This document shows positions 54,047 to 61,990 of a DNA stretch of 64,000 nucleotides, piece after piece; the first letter of the stretch is position 1, and every line of letters starts with the position of its first letter. A model generated the notes under the pieces. That model worked only from the letters and a program-made list of their open reading frames with translations. It had not been told where the DNA came from and made no database searches. Source of the stretch: Bacteroidetes bacterium GWF2_38_335 (lineage in GTDB: Bacteria; Bacteroidota; Bacteroidia; Bacteroidales; GWF2-38-335); the NCBI GenBank assembly GCA_001769535.1, contig MEOH01000020.1, forward strand, positions 22,160 to 86,159. Reading direction: 5' to 3'. A program made the translations under genes and the position numbers.

Positions 54047-54258
54047 TTTTTAAATATATGTTTAATATTAAAATTTTACATTATCAGTTAAATTAGTGAA
54101 TATAATAAAACATTTTTTTTTGAAAGTGGCGCTAAGAAGGCATCCAAACATTGGCAATCAGAAGTTTACTATAATAAATGATTGGTTGACAATGAGAGGA
54201 TAGTGCAGTTTTTGGCGTTTTCTTAGTGACACTCATTAAATAACTTAAAATAAAACCC

Positions 54259-54954
54259 ATGAAAAGAGTTATTACCATATTGTCTCTGATTTTTGTCCTG
54301 TTTGAAGCAAATTCACAGGAAAAGGAGTTCAGATCGCCCGATTACGATTCTATTTCAATTGTAATTGCAGATACCAGCTCAGCATGCTTTTACCCCAAAC
54401 TTTTATTACGCTTGGAACAGTGGGATACCACTTTAACTACCGAAGATTATAGGATTCTTTATTACGGGTTTACATATAAACCTGAATATCAGCCTTACTG
54501 GAGATCGCCATATGATGATGAAATGCGCGAATATTATCAATCAAAGAAATTAAGCGATAAAGATTGTGATAAGGTAATTGAATTAATCTCAAAATCACTG
54601 AAGGAAAATCCTTTTGATTTAAGACAGCTTAATTTTTTAGCCTATGCATACAAATTAAAGGAAGATGAGATAACATCAGGGAAAGTAATCAGCAGGTTTT
54701 TTGGAATAATTAGTGCCATCAGGTCAACAGGGAACGGAGAAACTTGTGAAACAGGTTACCACGTTATTTCAACCAGCCATGAATATGTGTTTCTTAATTT
54801 GTTTGAATTTCAGTTTGTTTCACAAGCCCTGACAGCCGATTTGTGCGACTTCATGCAAGTGAAAATTGATGAAAGAGGAATAGATGGGGTGTATTTCCAG
54901 ATTAGCCGACTTTGGAATGTAAATATCGAACGAATGAAAAGCCTGAGAAAATAA
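54259..54954 (+). CDS. DUF4919-like exported protein
   Basis: The 231-residue protein has a signal peptide (FEANSQ). The mature part is helical: LTTEDYRILYYGFTYKPEYQPY (about 72-93), the NPFDLRQLNFLAYAYK TPR-like segment and a Cys-containing HVISTSHEYVFL. This fits DUF4919, a Bacteroidota family of unknown function. It is a lone gene. Confidence 0.75.
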   Translation: MKRVITILSLIFVLFEANSQEKEFRSPDYDSISIVIADTSSACFYPKLLLRLEQWDTTLTTEDYRILYYGFTYKPEYQPYWRSPYDDEMREYYQSKKLSDKDCDKVIELISKSLKENPFDLRQLNFLAYAYKLKEDEITSGKVISRFFGIISAIRSTGNGETCETGYHVISTSHEYVFLNLFEFQFVSQALTADLCDFMQVKIDERGIDGVYFQISRLWNVNIERMKSLRK

Positions 54955-55045
54955 GTCTTTAACCATCTGAAAAACTGAAATGAAATTGCAGCCTGCTGGT
55001 TAGTTCTTATTTTGATTCTGGAAATTATAGAGGGCTAGCCAGCTC

Positions 55046-55660
55046 TTACTTTGGAAACGCAAATCCAATCCCAATTGAAAGCATTGAAAACGAAGGCTTC
55101 TCTCCGGTCAGCAAATCAAATCCCTGAATAGCTGCATTTCCAATAACCAATTCTTTCAGATCACTTGAAGCAAACAGCAATATTGTATTTCCCGAAAAGC
55201 CAGCATGAAAGAAAAATCCGCCTGATGGTTTCTGAAAGCGGTAATGCATGGTGAAAGTGCTGGTGGGAATGCCATAATGCTTGGTTTTTTGTTCCTTATC
55301 ATTATAATAACTGCCATAATGCCCGGCATAGCCAATTCCCATTTCAAACAAATGCTTTGAACGTCCGAAAATAAAGGTGCATTCAAACGACCCGTTTGCA
55401 ATGGTCAGGTCATAAGTGTCAGGAAATCTGGAATAAAACCCGCCGAATTTTGTTCCAATGTTCACAACTCCGTTTTTTGACCATATATGCTCGTAGTTCA
55501 GGGAGCCCGGAATGGTTGGGCCCAAAATCCCAATATAAATACTGTTTCGGCTGAAATCTTTACCTTTTTCTCTTTTTAAGGTAGCTTTTTTGCTGGTTTG
55601 AGCACTGAGCAAAATTGTGCCGAGCATGATCAGCAGCAAGGTGTTTAAAATTTTATTCAT
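55046..55660 (-). CDS. outer-membrane beta-barrel-like protein
   Basis: The 204-residue protein has a signal peptide ending LLSAQ and amphipathic strands (NSIYIGILGPTIPGSLNYEHIW, HLFEMGIGYAGHYG, FTMHYRFQKPSGGFFFHAGF) that end SIGIGFAFPK. It resembles small OMP_b-brl proteins. Function unknown. Confidence 0.7.
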   Translation of the reverse strand: MNKILNTLLLIMLGTILLSAQTSKKATLKREKGKDFSRNSIYIGILGPTIPGSLNYEHIWSKNGVVNIGTKFGGFYSRFPDTYDLTIANGSFECTFIFGRSKHLFEMGIGYAGHYGSYYNDKEQKTKHYGIPTSTFTMHYRFQKPSGGFFFHAGFSGNTILLFASSDLKELVIGNAAIQGFDLLTGEKPSFSMLSIGIGFAFPK

Positions 55661-55839
55661 TTGTGTCTTATAGGTTTTTATAATGTAAATATATAAATAT
55701 TTTTAAAATTCCTGCTGAAAATATTAAACTGAAATGCATATTTTATATGCAGCGATGGATATTTTTTCTATTTTTACTTGATGTTGTTAAAAAACAGAAT
55801 AATGTCATAAAATTTTTCTTAATAAATAAATTTAAACAC

Positions 55840-56484
55840 ATGAAAAAGATCAGGAATTATATCTCAATTATTTTAGTTTTTGTCGGTCTGATTTCATCTG
55901 GCCAGGATTTGAAAAAGTATCGGGTGTCAATGGACAACATATTTGAACTTGACAGCTCCAATTATGTGCTGATTCCTGTAGGATGGGAAACAAATGCGAC
56001 TTTTCAGGGAATTAAGATTAGCGGAAGCGGATATAAAAACATACTTGTATATAATAAAGTAACGGATGATGTGAAGCCAATGTTCGAAGACAGTATTCAG
56101 ATTATCAATTATTTGAGAAACAGATATAATGATAATTCAAAAATTAAAACATATTTGGGAAAATATTTTGTGCTTAATGTGACTATTGAAGATTATAATA
56201 AAGATCGATGGCTAAACTACAGTGATCCATCTTACCTTTTTGTTTACAATCTTGAAACAGGAGATTTAAGACAAATGTCTCCCCGTGGCTGTGATTTAAA
56301 GGAATACATTTTCATTGAATCAGAAGGGACAATTCTGGCAACCTTTATAAGTGATACAAACAAGGACAAAGATTTTAATGATAATGACAGCGAGCTTCTG
56401 TACAAGATCGACCTCGAAAACCCCGAAAAAAATAAGGTTCTGTATCAGTTGAAAATTAAAAAAGAAAAACAATATCAGGATTAG
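55840..56484 (+). CDS. exported protein with dockerin-like calcium loop
   Basis: The 214-residue protein (start ATG 55840; the frame extends 31 codons upstream into poor sequence) has a signal peptide ending SSGQ. Tyr/Asp-rich strands follow, then SDTNKDKDFNDND near residue 185, a DxNxDxDxNDxD loop like that of EF-hand or dockerin modules, followed by LYKIDLENPEKNK. Such loops bind Ca2+. No other known domain. Confidence 0.6.
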   Translation: MKKIRNYISIILVFVGLISSGQDLKKYRVSMDNIFELDSSNYVLIPVGWETNATFQGIKISGSGYKNILVYNKVTDDVKPMFEDSIQIINYLRNRYNDNSKIKTYLGKYFVLNVTIEDYNKDRWLNYSDPSYLFVYNLETGDLRQMSPRGCDLKEYIFIESEGTILATFISDTNKDKDFNDNDSELLYKIDLENPEKNKVLYQLKIKKEKQYQD

Positions 56485-56510
56485 AAAATTTAGTATTATA
56501 AAAAAAAATA

Positions 56511-56891
56511 ATGAAAATCAATATAATTTTCAGCATATTGATGATTTGCATTGGCTATGTTAATTGCTTCGGGCAAACGGTTGAAATCTGCAATATTAAA
56601 ACCATAGTTGACATTGAAAAGGCAGATATTCCTGTTTCAGAATTCACTTCTGTTGATACAATTATCAAAGGAATTTCTTACAATCTTATGTGCAAATGCG
56701 AAACCGGACTTATCATTCTTGGAAATTGCAACGAAAAGGGCATAAAAGAGGGGAATTGGAGATTTAGCAGAGGAAATTTATTTATAACCGGAAAGTTCAG
56801 AAAAAACAAAATGTCAGGAAAATGGTTTGATGATCCGAATGTGGTGACCTATTCTCAAGGAAAGAGAAGGCGGGCTGCTGTTGTGTTTTAA
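56511..56891 (+). CDS. small exported MORN-like protein
   Basis: The 126-residue protein has a signal peptide (YVNCFGQ). The C-terminal half, EGNWRFSRGNLFITGKFRKNKMSG, contains two short MORN-like strands (G.W.f...g...G.f..n..G.w). Only this weak similarity is visible. It lies 26 bp after the calcium-loop protein gene. Confidence 0.55.
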   Translation: MKINIIFSILMICIGYVNCFGQTVEICNIKTIVDIEKADIPVSEFTSVDTIIKGISYNLMCKCETGLIILGNCNEKGIKEGNWRFSRGNLFITGKFRKNKMSGKWFDDPNVVTYSQGKRRRAAVVF

Positions 56892-56959
56892 TTTGAAATA
56901 TTAGCAATAAAATGAAGAAGTTTACTATTTTTGAAACAACAATACAGAAACAAAAAAAA

Positions 56960-57466
56960 ATGAAAAATTTCCTGCCCTTTGAAAAAGTTTTGCTTAAAAC
57001 TTCCCTGTCAGAAGAAAATGCAATAAAAAGACTCTCGCAATATGTTGAAATACCAATGTCTGTTTTTGCCAAATCATTTGGTAAAAGTGCCCAAACACCA
57101 TATGAGGGAAGAATTTCAGGCAATAAATTTAAAATTGCACGGGCTATAAGATCCCGAAACCCCGGCTTGCCCAAAATTAGGGGAATTGTTTACCGTGAAA
57201 ACGCATCAACACTGATAAAATTAAGTCTGAAACTTCATGGGTTTATCATGGTTTTTTTCTTTGGATGGATTATCGGAAGCACGATCGGAGTAATTTCAGT
57301 TTCTGTAAATATGGCTAAGGAAGGTGTGTTTAATCCCATCGTTTTTGTGCCTTTGGGTATCCTTCTCGCCGGGTATCTTATATTTATGATTGGATTCTGG
57401 ATTGAATCCAAAATTGCCAAGCGCGATTTAATGGAGTATTTTGAAGCTGAACAGGTTATAGGGTGA
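56960..57466 (+). CDS. membrane protein of unknown function
   Basis: From the ATG at 56960 the protein has 168 residues (an earlier ATG at 56912 adds 16 Lys/Thr-rich residues). A basic N-terminal part (about 1-100) is followed by two hydrophobic segments (about 100-150) and a charged C-terminus. No family recognised. It ends 28 bp before rsgA. Confidence 0.55.
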   Translation: MKNFLPFEKVLLKTSLSEENAIKRLSQYVEIPMSVFAKSFGKSAQTPYEGRISGNKFKIARAIRSRNPGLPKIRGIVYRENASTLIKLSLKLHGFIMVFFFGWIIGSTIGVISVSVNMAKEGVFNPIVFVPLGILLAGYLIFMIGFWIESKIAKRDLMEYFEAEQVIG

Positions 57467-57494
57467 TTCTGCTGATTAAATATTATTTAAAAAA

Positions 57495-58559
57495 ATGAAT
57501 TTAATTGATTTAGGATATAATGACCAATTTGCAAAATCCAGAGTTGAAAACAACCTTATCGGATATGAAATTGGCAGAGTTATAGCTGAGCATAAAGAAA
57601 GGTATATTGTTTGGACCGAGAAAGGGGAACTTGAATCTGAAATCACCGGAAATCTTAGGTTTACGGCCAAAAGCCGCGAAGATTTTCCCGCTGTCGGCGA
57701 TTGGGTGGCTCTCTCTGTTTTCGACTCCGGTTTTTCAATAATTCATAAAATACTGCCTCGGTATTCAATGCTTTCAAGACAATCTGTCGGTTCCTTTGGC
57801 GAGGTTCAGGTTATCGCCGCAAATATTGATTTTGCACTCCTTGTCCAGGCTGTTGACCGTGACCTCAATTTTAACCGCATTGAAAGGTATCTTACCATCT
57901 GCCATTCCTCGAAAGTTGACCCCATAATCGTATTCACAAAAATTGATCTGATTGACATTCAGAAAAAAACAGAAATTATTGAAAGTCTTAAACAACGCAT
58001 CAAAAACATCCCTGTATTTGCCATTAGCAGTGAAACAGGTGAAGGTTACCCACAATTGAAACAAGTGCTCGAAAAAGGAAAAACCTTTTGCCTACTTGGA
58101 TCCTCAGGGGTAGGCAAATCAACACTTCTGAACAACCTGTCGGGAAAAACAGTGATGAAAACCGATTCAATTAGCCAAAGCACAGGAAAGGGCCGGCACG
58201 TGACAAGCCACCGCGAACTGACTTTACTTGAAAACGGTGCAATTCTCATTGATAACCCGGGAATGAAAGAAGTGGGGATTGTTGATGAGGCTGGCGGACT
58301 TGAAAGCACCTTTGAGGTTATTTACAACAAGGCAGATATGTGTCAGTTCAAGGACTGCAAACATTTAAACGAAAAGGGTTGTGCCGTTATTAAAGCAGTG
58401 TATGATGGGGAAATTGATAGTAAGTCATATGAAAATTTCCTTAAGATGGAACGTGAAAAATCTCATTTTGAATCATCTGTCTTTGAAAAAAGGAAAAAAG
58501 ATAAACAGTTCGGAAAAATGGTGAAAAAATATAAAAAAGACATGGGACAGGAGAGGTAG
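57495..58559 (+). CDS. rsgA: ribosome small subunit-dependent GTPase A
   Basis: RsgA is a GTPase that helps the late maturation of the 30S subunit. The 354-residue protein has an OB-fold N-terminus, then a circularly permuted GTPase: G4 TKID (148-151), G1 GSSGVGKS (202-209), G3 DNPG (253-256), and a zinc site with Cys283, Cys288, His290 and Cys296. The permuted order G4-G1-G3 is diagnostic. The C-terminus is Lys-rich. It is likely co-transcribed with the membrane-protein gene 28 bp upstream. Confidence 0.95.
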   Translation: MNLIDLGYNDQFAKSRVENNLIGYEIGRVIAEHKERYIVWTEKGELESEITGNLRFTAKSREDFPAVGDWVALSVFDSGFSIIHKILPRYSMLSRQSVGSFGEVQVIAANIDFALLVQAVDRDLNFNRIERYLTICHSSKVDPIIVFTKIDLIDIQKKTEIIESLKQRIKNIPVFAISSETGEGYPQLKQVLEKGKTFCLLGSSGVGKSTLLNNLSGKTVMKTDSISQSTGKGRHVTSHRELTLLENGAILIDNPGMKEVGIVDEAGGLESTFEVIYNKADMCQFKDCKHLNEKGCAVIKAVYDGEIDSKSYENFLKMEREKSHFESSVFEKRKKDKQFGKMVKKYKKDMGQER

Positions 58560-58795
58560 TGAAACGATATTTTTGAGTAATGAACCCTGTATTTTAATAG
58601 TTGTGGTAATCTTTTTAGGGGTAAGCTGGAATTATTGATTTAAAAATGAAGCCAAACATTATTACTCGAATGAAGTTTTGCTTCTTGCTTCGGCAAACAG
58701 AAAAGTGTATATTTGGCTGCGGTTTTTCATCAGAGAGTTAATTGGTTAAATCCCTGTCTTTTGTTAACCGATGAACGTAATAAAAATTTGAAAAA

Positions 58796-60358
58796 ATGAC
58801 ATTTCACCACTTTTCAAACAATCAGTTCATGCCTCTTGTGATTAGCTCAGTTATTCTGATTGCTTCAATTATGTTCTTTAACTTTGGCAGGATACGGACA
58901 AGTTTAGTGCTGCTGTTTTTAGGCACAGCCGGACTTGGTTTTTTTATTGCAAATCTTGACCATTTCCTTATTCTGTGGGACGAGCAATATCATGCCCTGG
59001 TTGCAAAAAATCTATCTGTCAACCCCTTTAAACCAACTCTTTATTCCAATCCCATAATAGATTATAATTACACGGACTGGACAGGTAACCATGTTTGGCT
59101 GCACAAACAACCTCTGTTTTTATGGCAAATTGCACTAAGTCTGAAACTCTTTGGTTATAACGCACTGGCGGTGAGGCTGCCCAGTATAATTTTACATGCA
59201 ATTGCCGTCCTTCTGATTTATCGTATCGGAAAAATATCTGCTAATGAAAGAACCGGATTTTATGGTGCTTTGTTTTTTGCAGTAGCTTATTATCCCCTTG
59301 AATTAATTGCCGGCCGTTATTCTACCGACCACAATGACATCTCATTTTTATTCTATGTGACAGCAAGTTTTTGGGCATGGTTCGAATATCAGAATTCAAA
59401 AAAGTTATACTTCTTAGTCTTGACTGGTCTGTTTTCGGGATGCGCAGTTCTTGTAAAATGGCTCGTGGGATTGTTGATTTATCCAATATGGTTTTTCACC
59501 CTTGGCGTTAATGATAAACGGAACTGGTTCAGAATAAAATCTTACAAGCCGATAGTGATATCTCTTTTAATAACCATTATAATTTTTCTTCCCTGGCAAT
59601 TGTACATCCTGTTTAACTTTCCGATTGAAGCCAATTATGAATTTGCTTTTAACACAAGGCATTTCTTTGAGCCACTGGAAAATCATGGCGGAAATGTGTG
59701 GTTTCATTTTCAGGCCATAAAACACCTGTATGGCTCAGGCGGGGCTGTTCCGTATATTTTGCTGATCGGACTTTTTCTTTATATCAGGAGCATGTCCTCG
59801 AATATTTATCGGTTAACCATAATATCGGCCATTATCATTATTTATGCCTTTTATAGTGTTGCCGCCACAAAAATGATATCCTTCTGCATTATCGTATCAC
59901 CTTTTGTTTTCCTCGGACTAGGAAGTTTAATTGATTTTATAACCGTTTATTTAAGCAGCAAAGTCAAATACCCCAAATTTCAGTATATAATCCGTCTCCT
60001 GTTCCTGATTTTGATATGCTTTTTTCTGCTCAATCCCTCAAAAATTCAGAAAAACCATACCGACTGGAAACCCAAGGATAACAGCAAACGCTTAACAGAA
60101 ATGCGCGAAATGGAATTTATTGACAAGCTTACAGCAATACTGGGAAATGAGAATTATGTGGTATTCAATGTAAAAACAAGCTTAAACGGACATATACCCG
60201 TTATGTTTTTCACCGACTATATTGCCTATGAATTCATTCCCACCGAAGAGCAAATAGCAGATATTCAATCAAAAAATTACAAAATAGCCGTAGTAGACAG
60301 CGGCAATCTTCCCGATTACATAAAAAGCAAAAAGGAAATCATTAAAATCAAAATGTGA
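58796..60358 (+). CDS. PMT/ArnT-like membrane glycosyltransferase (GT39 group)
   Basis: The 520-residue membrane protein has about ten helices and LWDEQYHALVAKNL (about 60-73; the WDE/Asp-Glu pair after TM1 is the catalytic-type motif of this group), followed by KQPLFLWQ and NALAVRLPS, as in ArnT- and PMT-like transferases. The C-terminal soluble part is about 90 residues. Substrate unknown: such enzymes transfer a sugar from a polyprenyl carrier to lipid A or protein. Confidence 0.85.
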   Translation: MTFHHFSNNQFMPLVISSVILIASIMFFNFGRIRTSLVLLFLGTAGLGFFIANLDHFLILWDEQYHALVAKNLSVNPFKPTLYSNPIIDYNYTDWTGNHVWLHKQPLFLWQIALSLKLFGYNALAVRLPSIILHAIAVLLIYRIGKISANERTGFYGALFFAVAYYPLELIAGRYSTDHNDISFLFYVTASFWAWFEYQNSKKLYFLVLTGLFSGCAVLVKWLVGLLIYPIWFFTLGVNDKRNWFRIKSYKPIVISLLITIIIFLPWQLYILFNFPIEANYEFAFNTRHFFEPLENHGGNVWFHFQAIKHLYGSGGAVPYILLIGLFLYIRSMSSNIYRLTIISAIIIIYAFYSVAATKMISFCIIVSPFVFLGLGSLIDFITVYLSSKVKYPKFQYIIRLLFLILICFFLLNPSKIQKNHTDWKPKDNSKRLTEMREMEFIDKLTAILGNENYVVFNVKTSLNGHIPVMFFTDYIAYEFIPTEEQIADIQSKNYKIAVVDSGNLPDYIKSKKEIIKIKM

Positions 60359-60412
60359 AGAAGCTGTTTTTCTAAATTTCATCGCGAATAACAGTATTAA
60401 AAAAGCTTTTTT

Positions 60413-60900
60413 CGCATAGGGTTGCATTTTATTTCACCCTAAGCGGTTACAATCCCAGGGCTTTGCCCTTGCATCATCTGAGTTTAAGGTCTGAAAGACC
60501 GATTTGTAATACCACAGGGTGAAACACGGTGCAACCCTGTGAAAAAAAACATTTTCCATATTTAACTCAAATAGGATTTTAATTTTCGCATAGGGTTGCA
60601 TTTTATTTCACCCTATGCGGTTACAATCCCAGGGCTTTGCCCTTGCATCATCTGAGTTTAAGGTCTGAAAGACCGATTTGTAACACCACAGGGTGAAACA
60701 CAGTGCAACCCTGTGAAAAAAAACATTTTCCATATTTAACTCAAATAGGATTTTAATTTTCGCATAGGGTTGCATTTTATTTCACCCTATGCGGTTACAA
60801 TCCCAGGGCTTTGCCCTTGCATCATCTGAGTTTAAGGTCTGAAAGACCGATTTGTAACACCACAGGGTGAAACACAGTGCAACCCTGTGAAAAAAAACAA
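60413..60900. repeat. array of three 174-bp REP-like hairpin units
   Basis: Units start at 60413, 60587 and 60761 (174-bp period); the third is truncated near 60900. Each has hairpins: CGCATAGGG/CCCTATGCG, AGGGC-TTT-GCCCT, GGTC-TGAAA-GACC and CACAGGG/CCCTGTG. Unit 1 is more diverged (CCCTAAGCG breaks its first stem). The rest of 60359-60960 has no gene. Confidence 0.9.
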
Positions 60901-60960
60901 GACGAAGGTGCAATGACGAAGTCAGGAGAACTATATGATTGGAAATGTAATATTCTAACC

Positions 60961-61722
60961 TTACTCCTTTACATCAACAATGATCAAATAAGAACTTGAG
61001 GCCAGCTTCACGCCCGACCTCCATTCCTCAACAATTATTCGGTATGAGAATTTTCCTGCAACAGCAGGATTGTTCCAGTACAGATAGCCGTCATTTGTAA
61101 CAAAAGGAGGCTGTTCAGGCAAATAGAAATTATCAGATGCTGGAATCAGATTATAAGCAAGGCTGTCACCTTCCGGATCATTAAATTCTAGATCATAATC
61201 CAGAACCGTCCCTCTTTTTACCTCAATATTGAAAATTGAATCTGTTGGCTCAGCGCACATATTAGGGTATTCAGGATTTACAATGACGGTAGATTCCAAA
61301 AATATTTCGGATTCTTTCATATCATTACAATTAATGAAAAAGGAATTCTTGAACTGTATTAGGTGGCATGAAAATTTATAGCTGCCATATCCCGGCAATG
61401 TGTTTTTTCCGATATATTTTTTAAGTGTATAATCAGTAAAATTTATACTCTCCGTAAGTTCGGCATTATAGTCATTGTCATTTACACTATAACTCATCCA
61501 ATCCCTTTGGTTATTAGACATTGAAAAAATAGTCCTGCAAGTAATAATTTCAACTTCAAAACTATTTGCATCAGCATTCTTTACAATTATTGCCCCACCA
61601 ATATATCTACCCCCGTATTGACCTGAATTAATCATAAAATCCTCTTCCTCCTCATGCTTATTACACTGAGAAAAGAGTATTGAAAAAAGTAACAAAATCA
61701 GAAAATATTTCACTTTTATCAT
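60961..61722 (-). CDS. lipoprotein with Ig/cadherin-like domain
   Basis: The 253-residue protein has a lipobox LFSQC and an acidic stretch (HEEEEDF). The C-terminal half has DPEGDSLAYNLIPASDN and VAGKFSYRIIVEEWR, typical of cadherin-like/PKD-type beta domains found in surface proteins of Bacteroidota. The N-terminal part (about 30-140) is unrecognised. Likely surface lipoprotein, role unknown. Confidence 0.7.
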   Translation of the reverse strand: MIKVKYFLILLLFSILFSQCNKHEEEEDFMINSGQYGGRYIGGAIIVKNADANSFEVEIITCRTIFSMSNNQRDWMSYSVNDNDYNAELTESINFTDYTLKKYIGKNTLPGYGSYKFSCHLIQFKNSFFINCNDMKESEIFLESTVIVNPEYPNMCAEPTDSIFNIEVKRGTVLDYDLEFNDPEGDSLAYNLIPASDNFYLPEQPPFVTNDGYLYWNNPAVAGKFSYRIIVEEWRSGVKLASSSYLIIVDVKE

Positions 61723-61990
61723 AAGCGGTTTTCTTTTTTTCTGATAATCTACATCGTTTTTTTAGTATAGAACAACTATTTATTAAAGGTAAAAATAATA
61801 AAAAAATTTGATTAGTATGCATTTTTCCCTCACTATTTCCGCATCCTGTCTGAAAAATCAGACCGGCAACTAAAAAAAATCAGAGCCCAAAATATAATTT
61901 TCAAAACGTACAAAAAAAATAGTTAATAGTTTTTGTTTAATTATAATTTTTTGTAAATTAGCTTGTTATAAAACCACTTTCAGCTAAACT

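Noticed and set aside
60413..60900. CRISPR array
   Set aside because: The period is 174 bp and the whole unit is repeated; there are no short direct repeats with unique spacers, and no cas genes.
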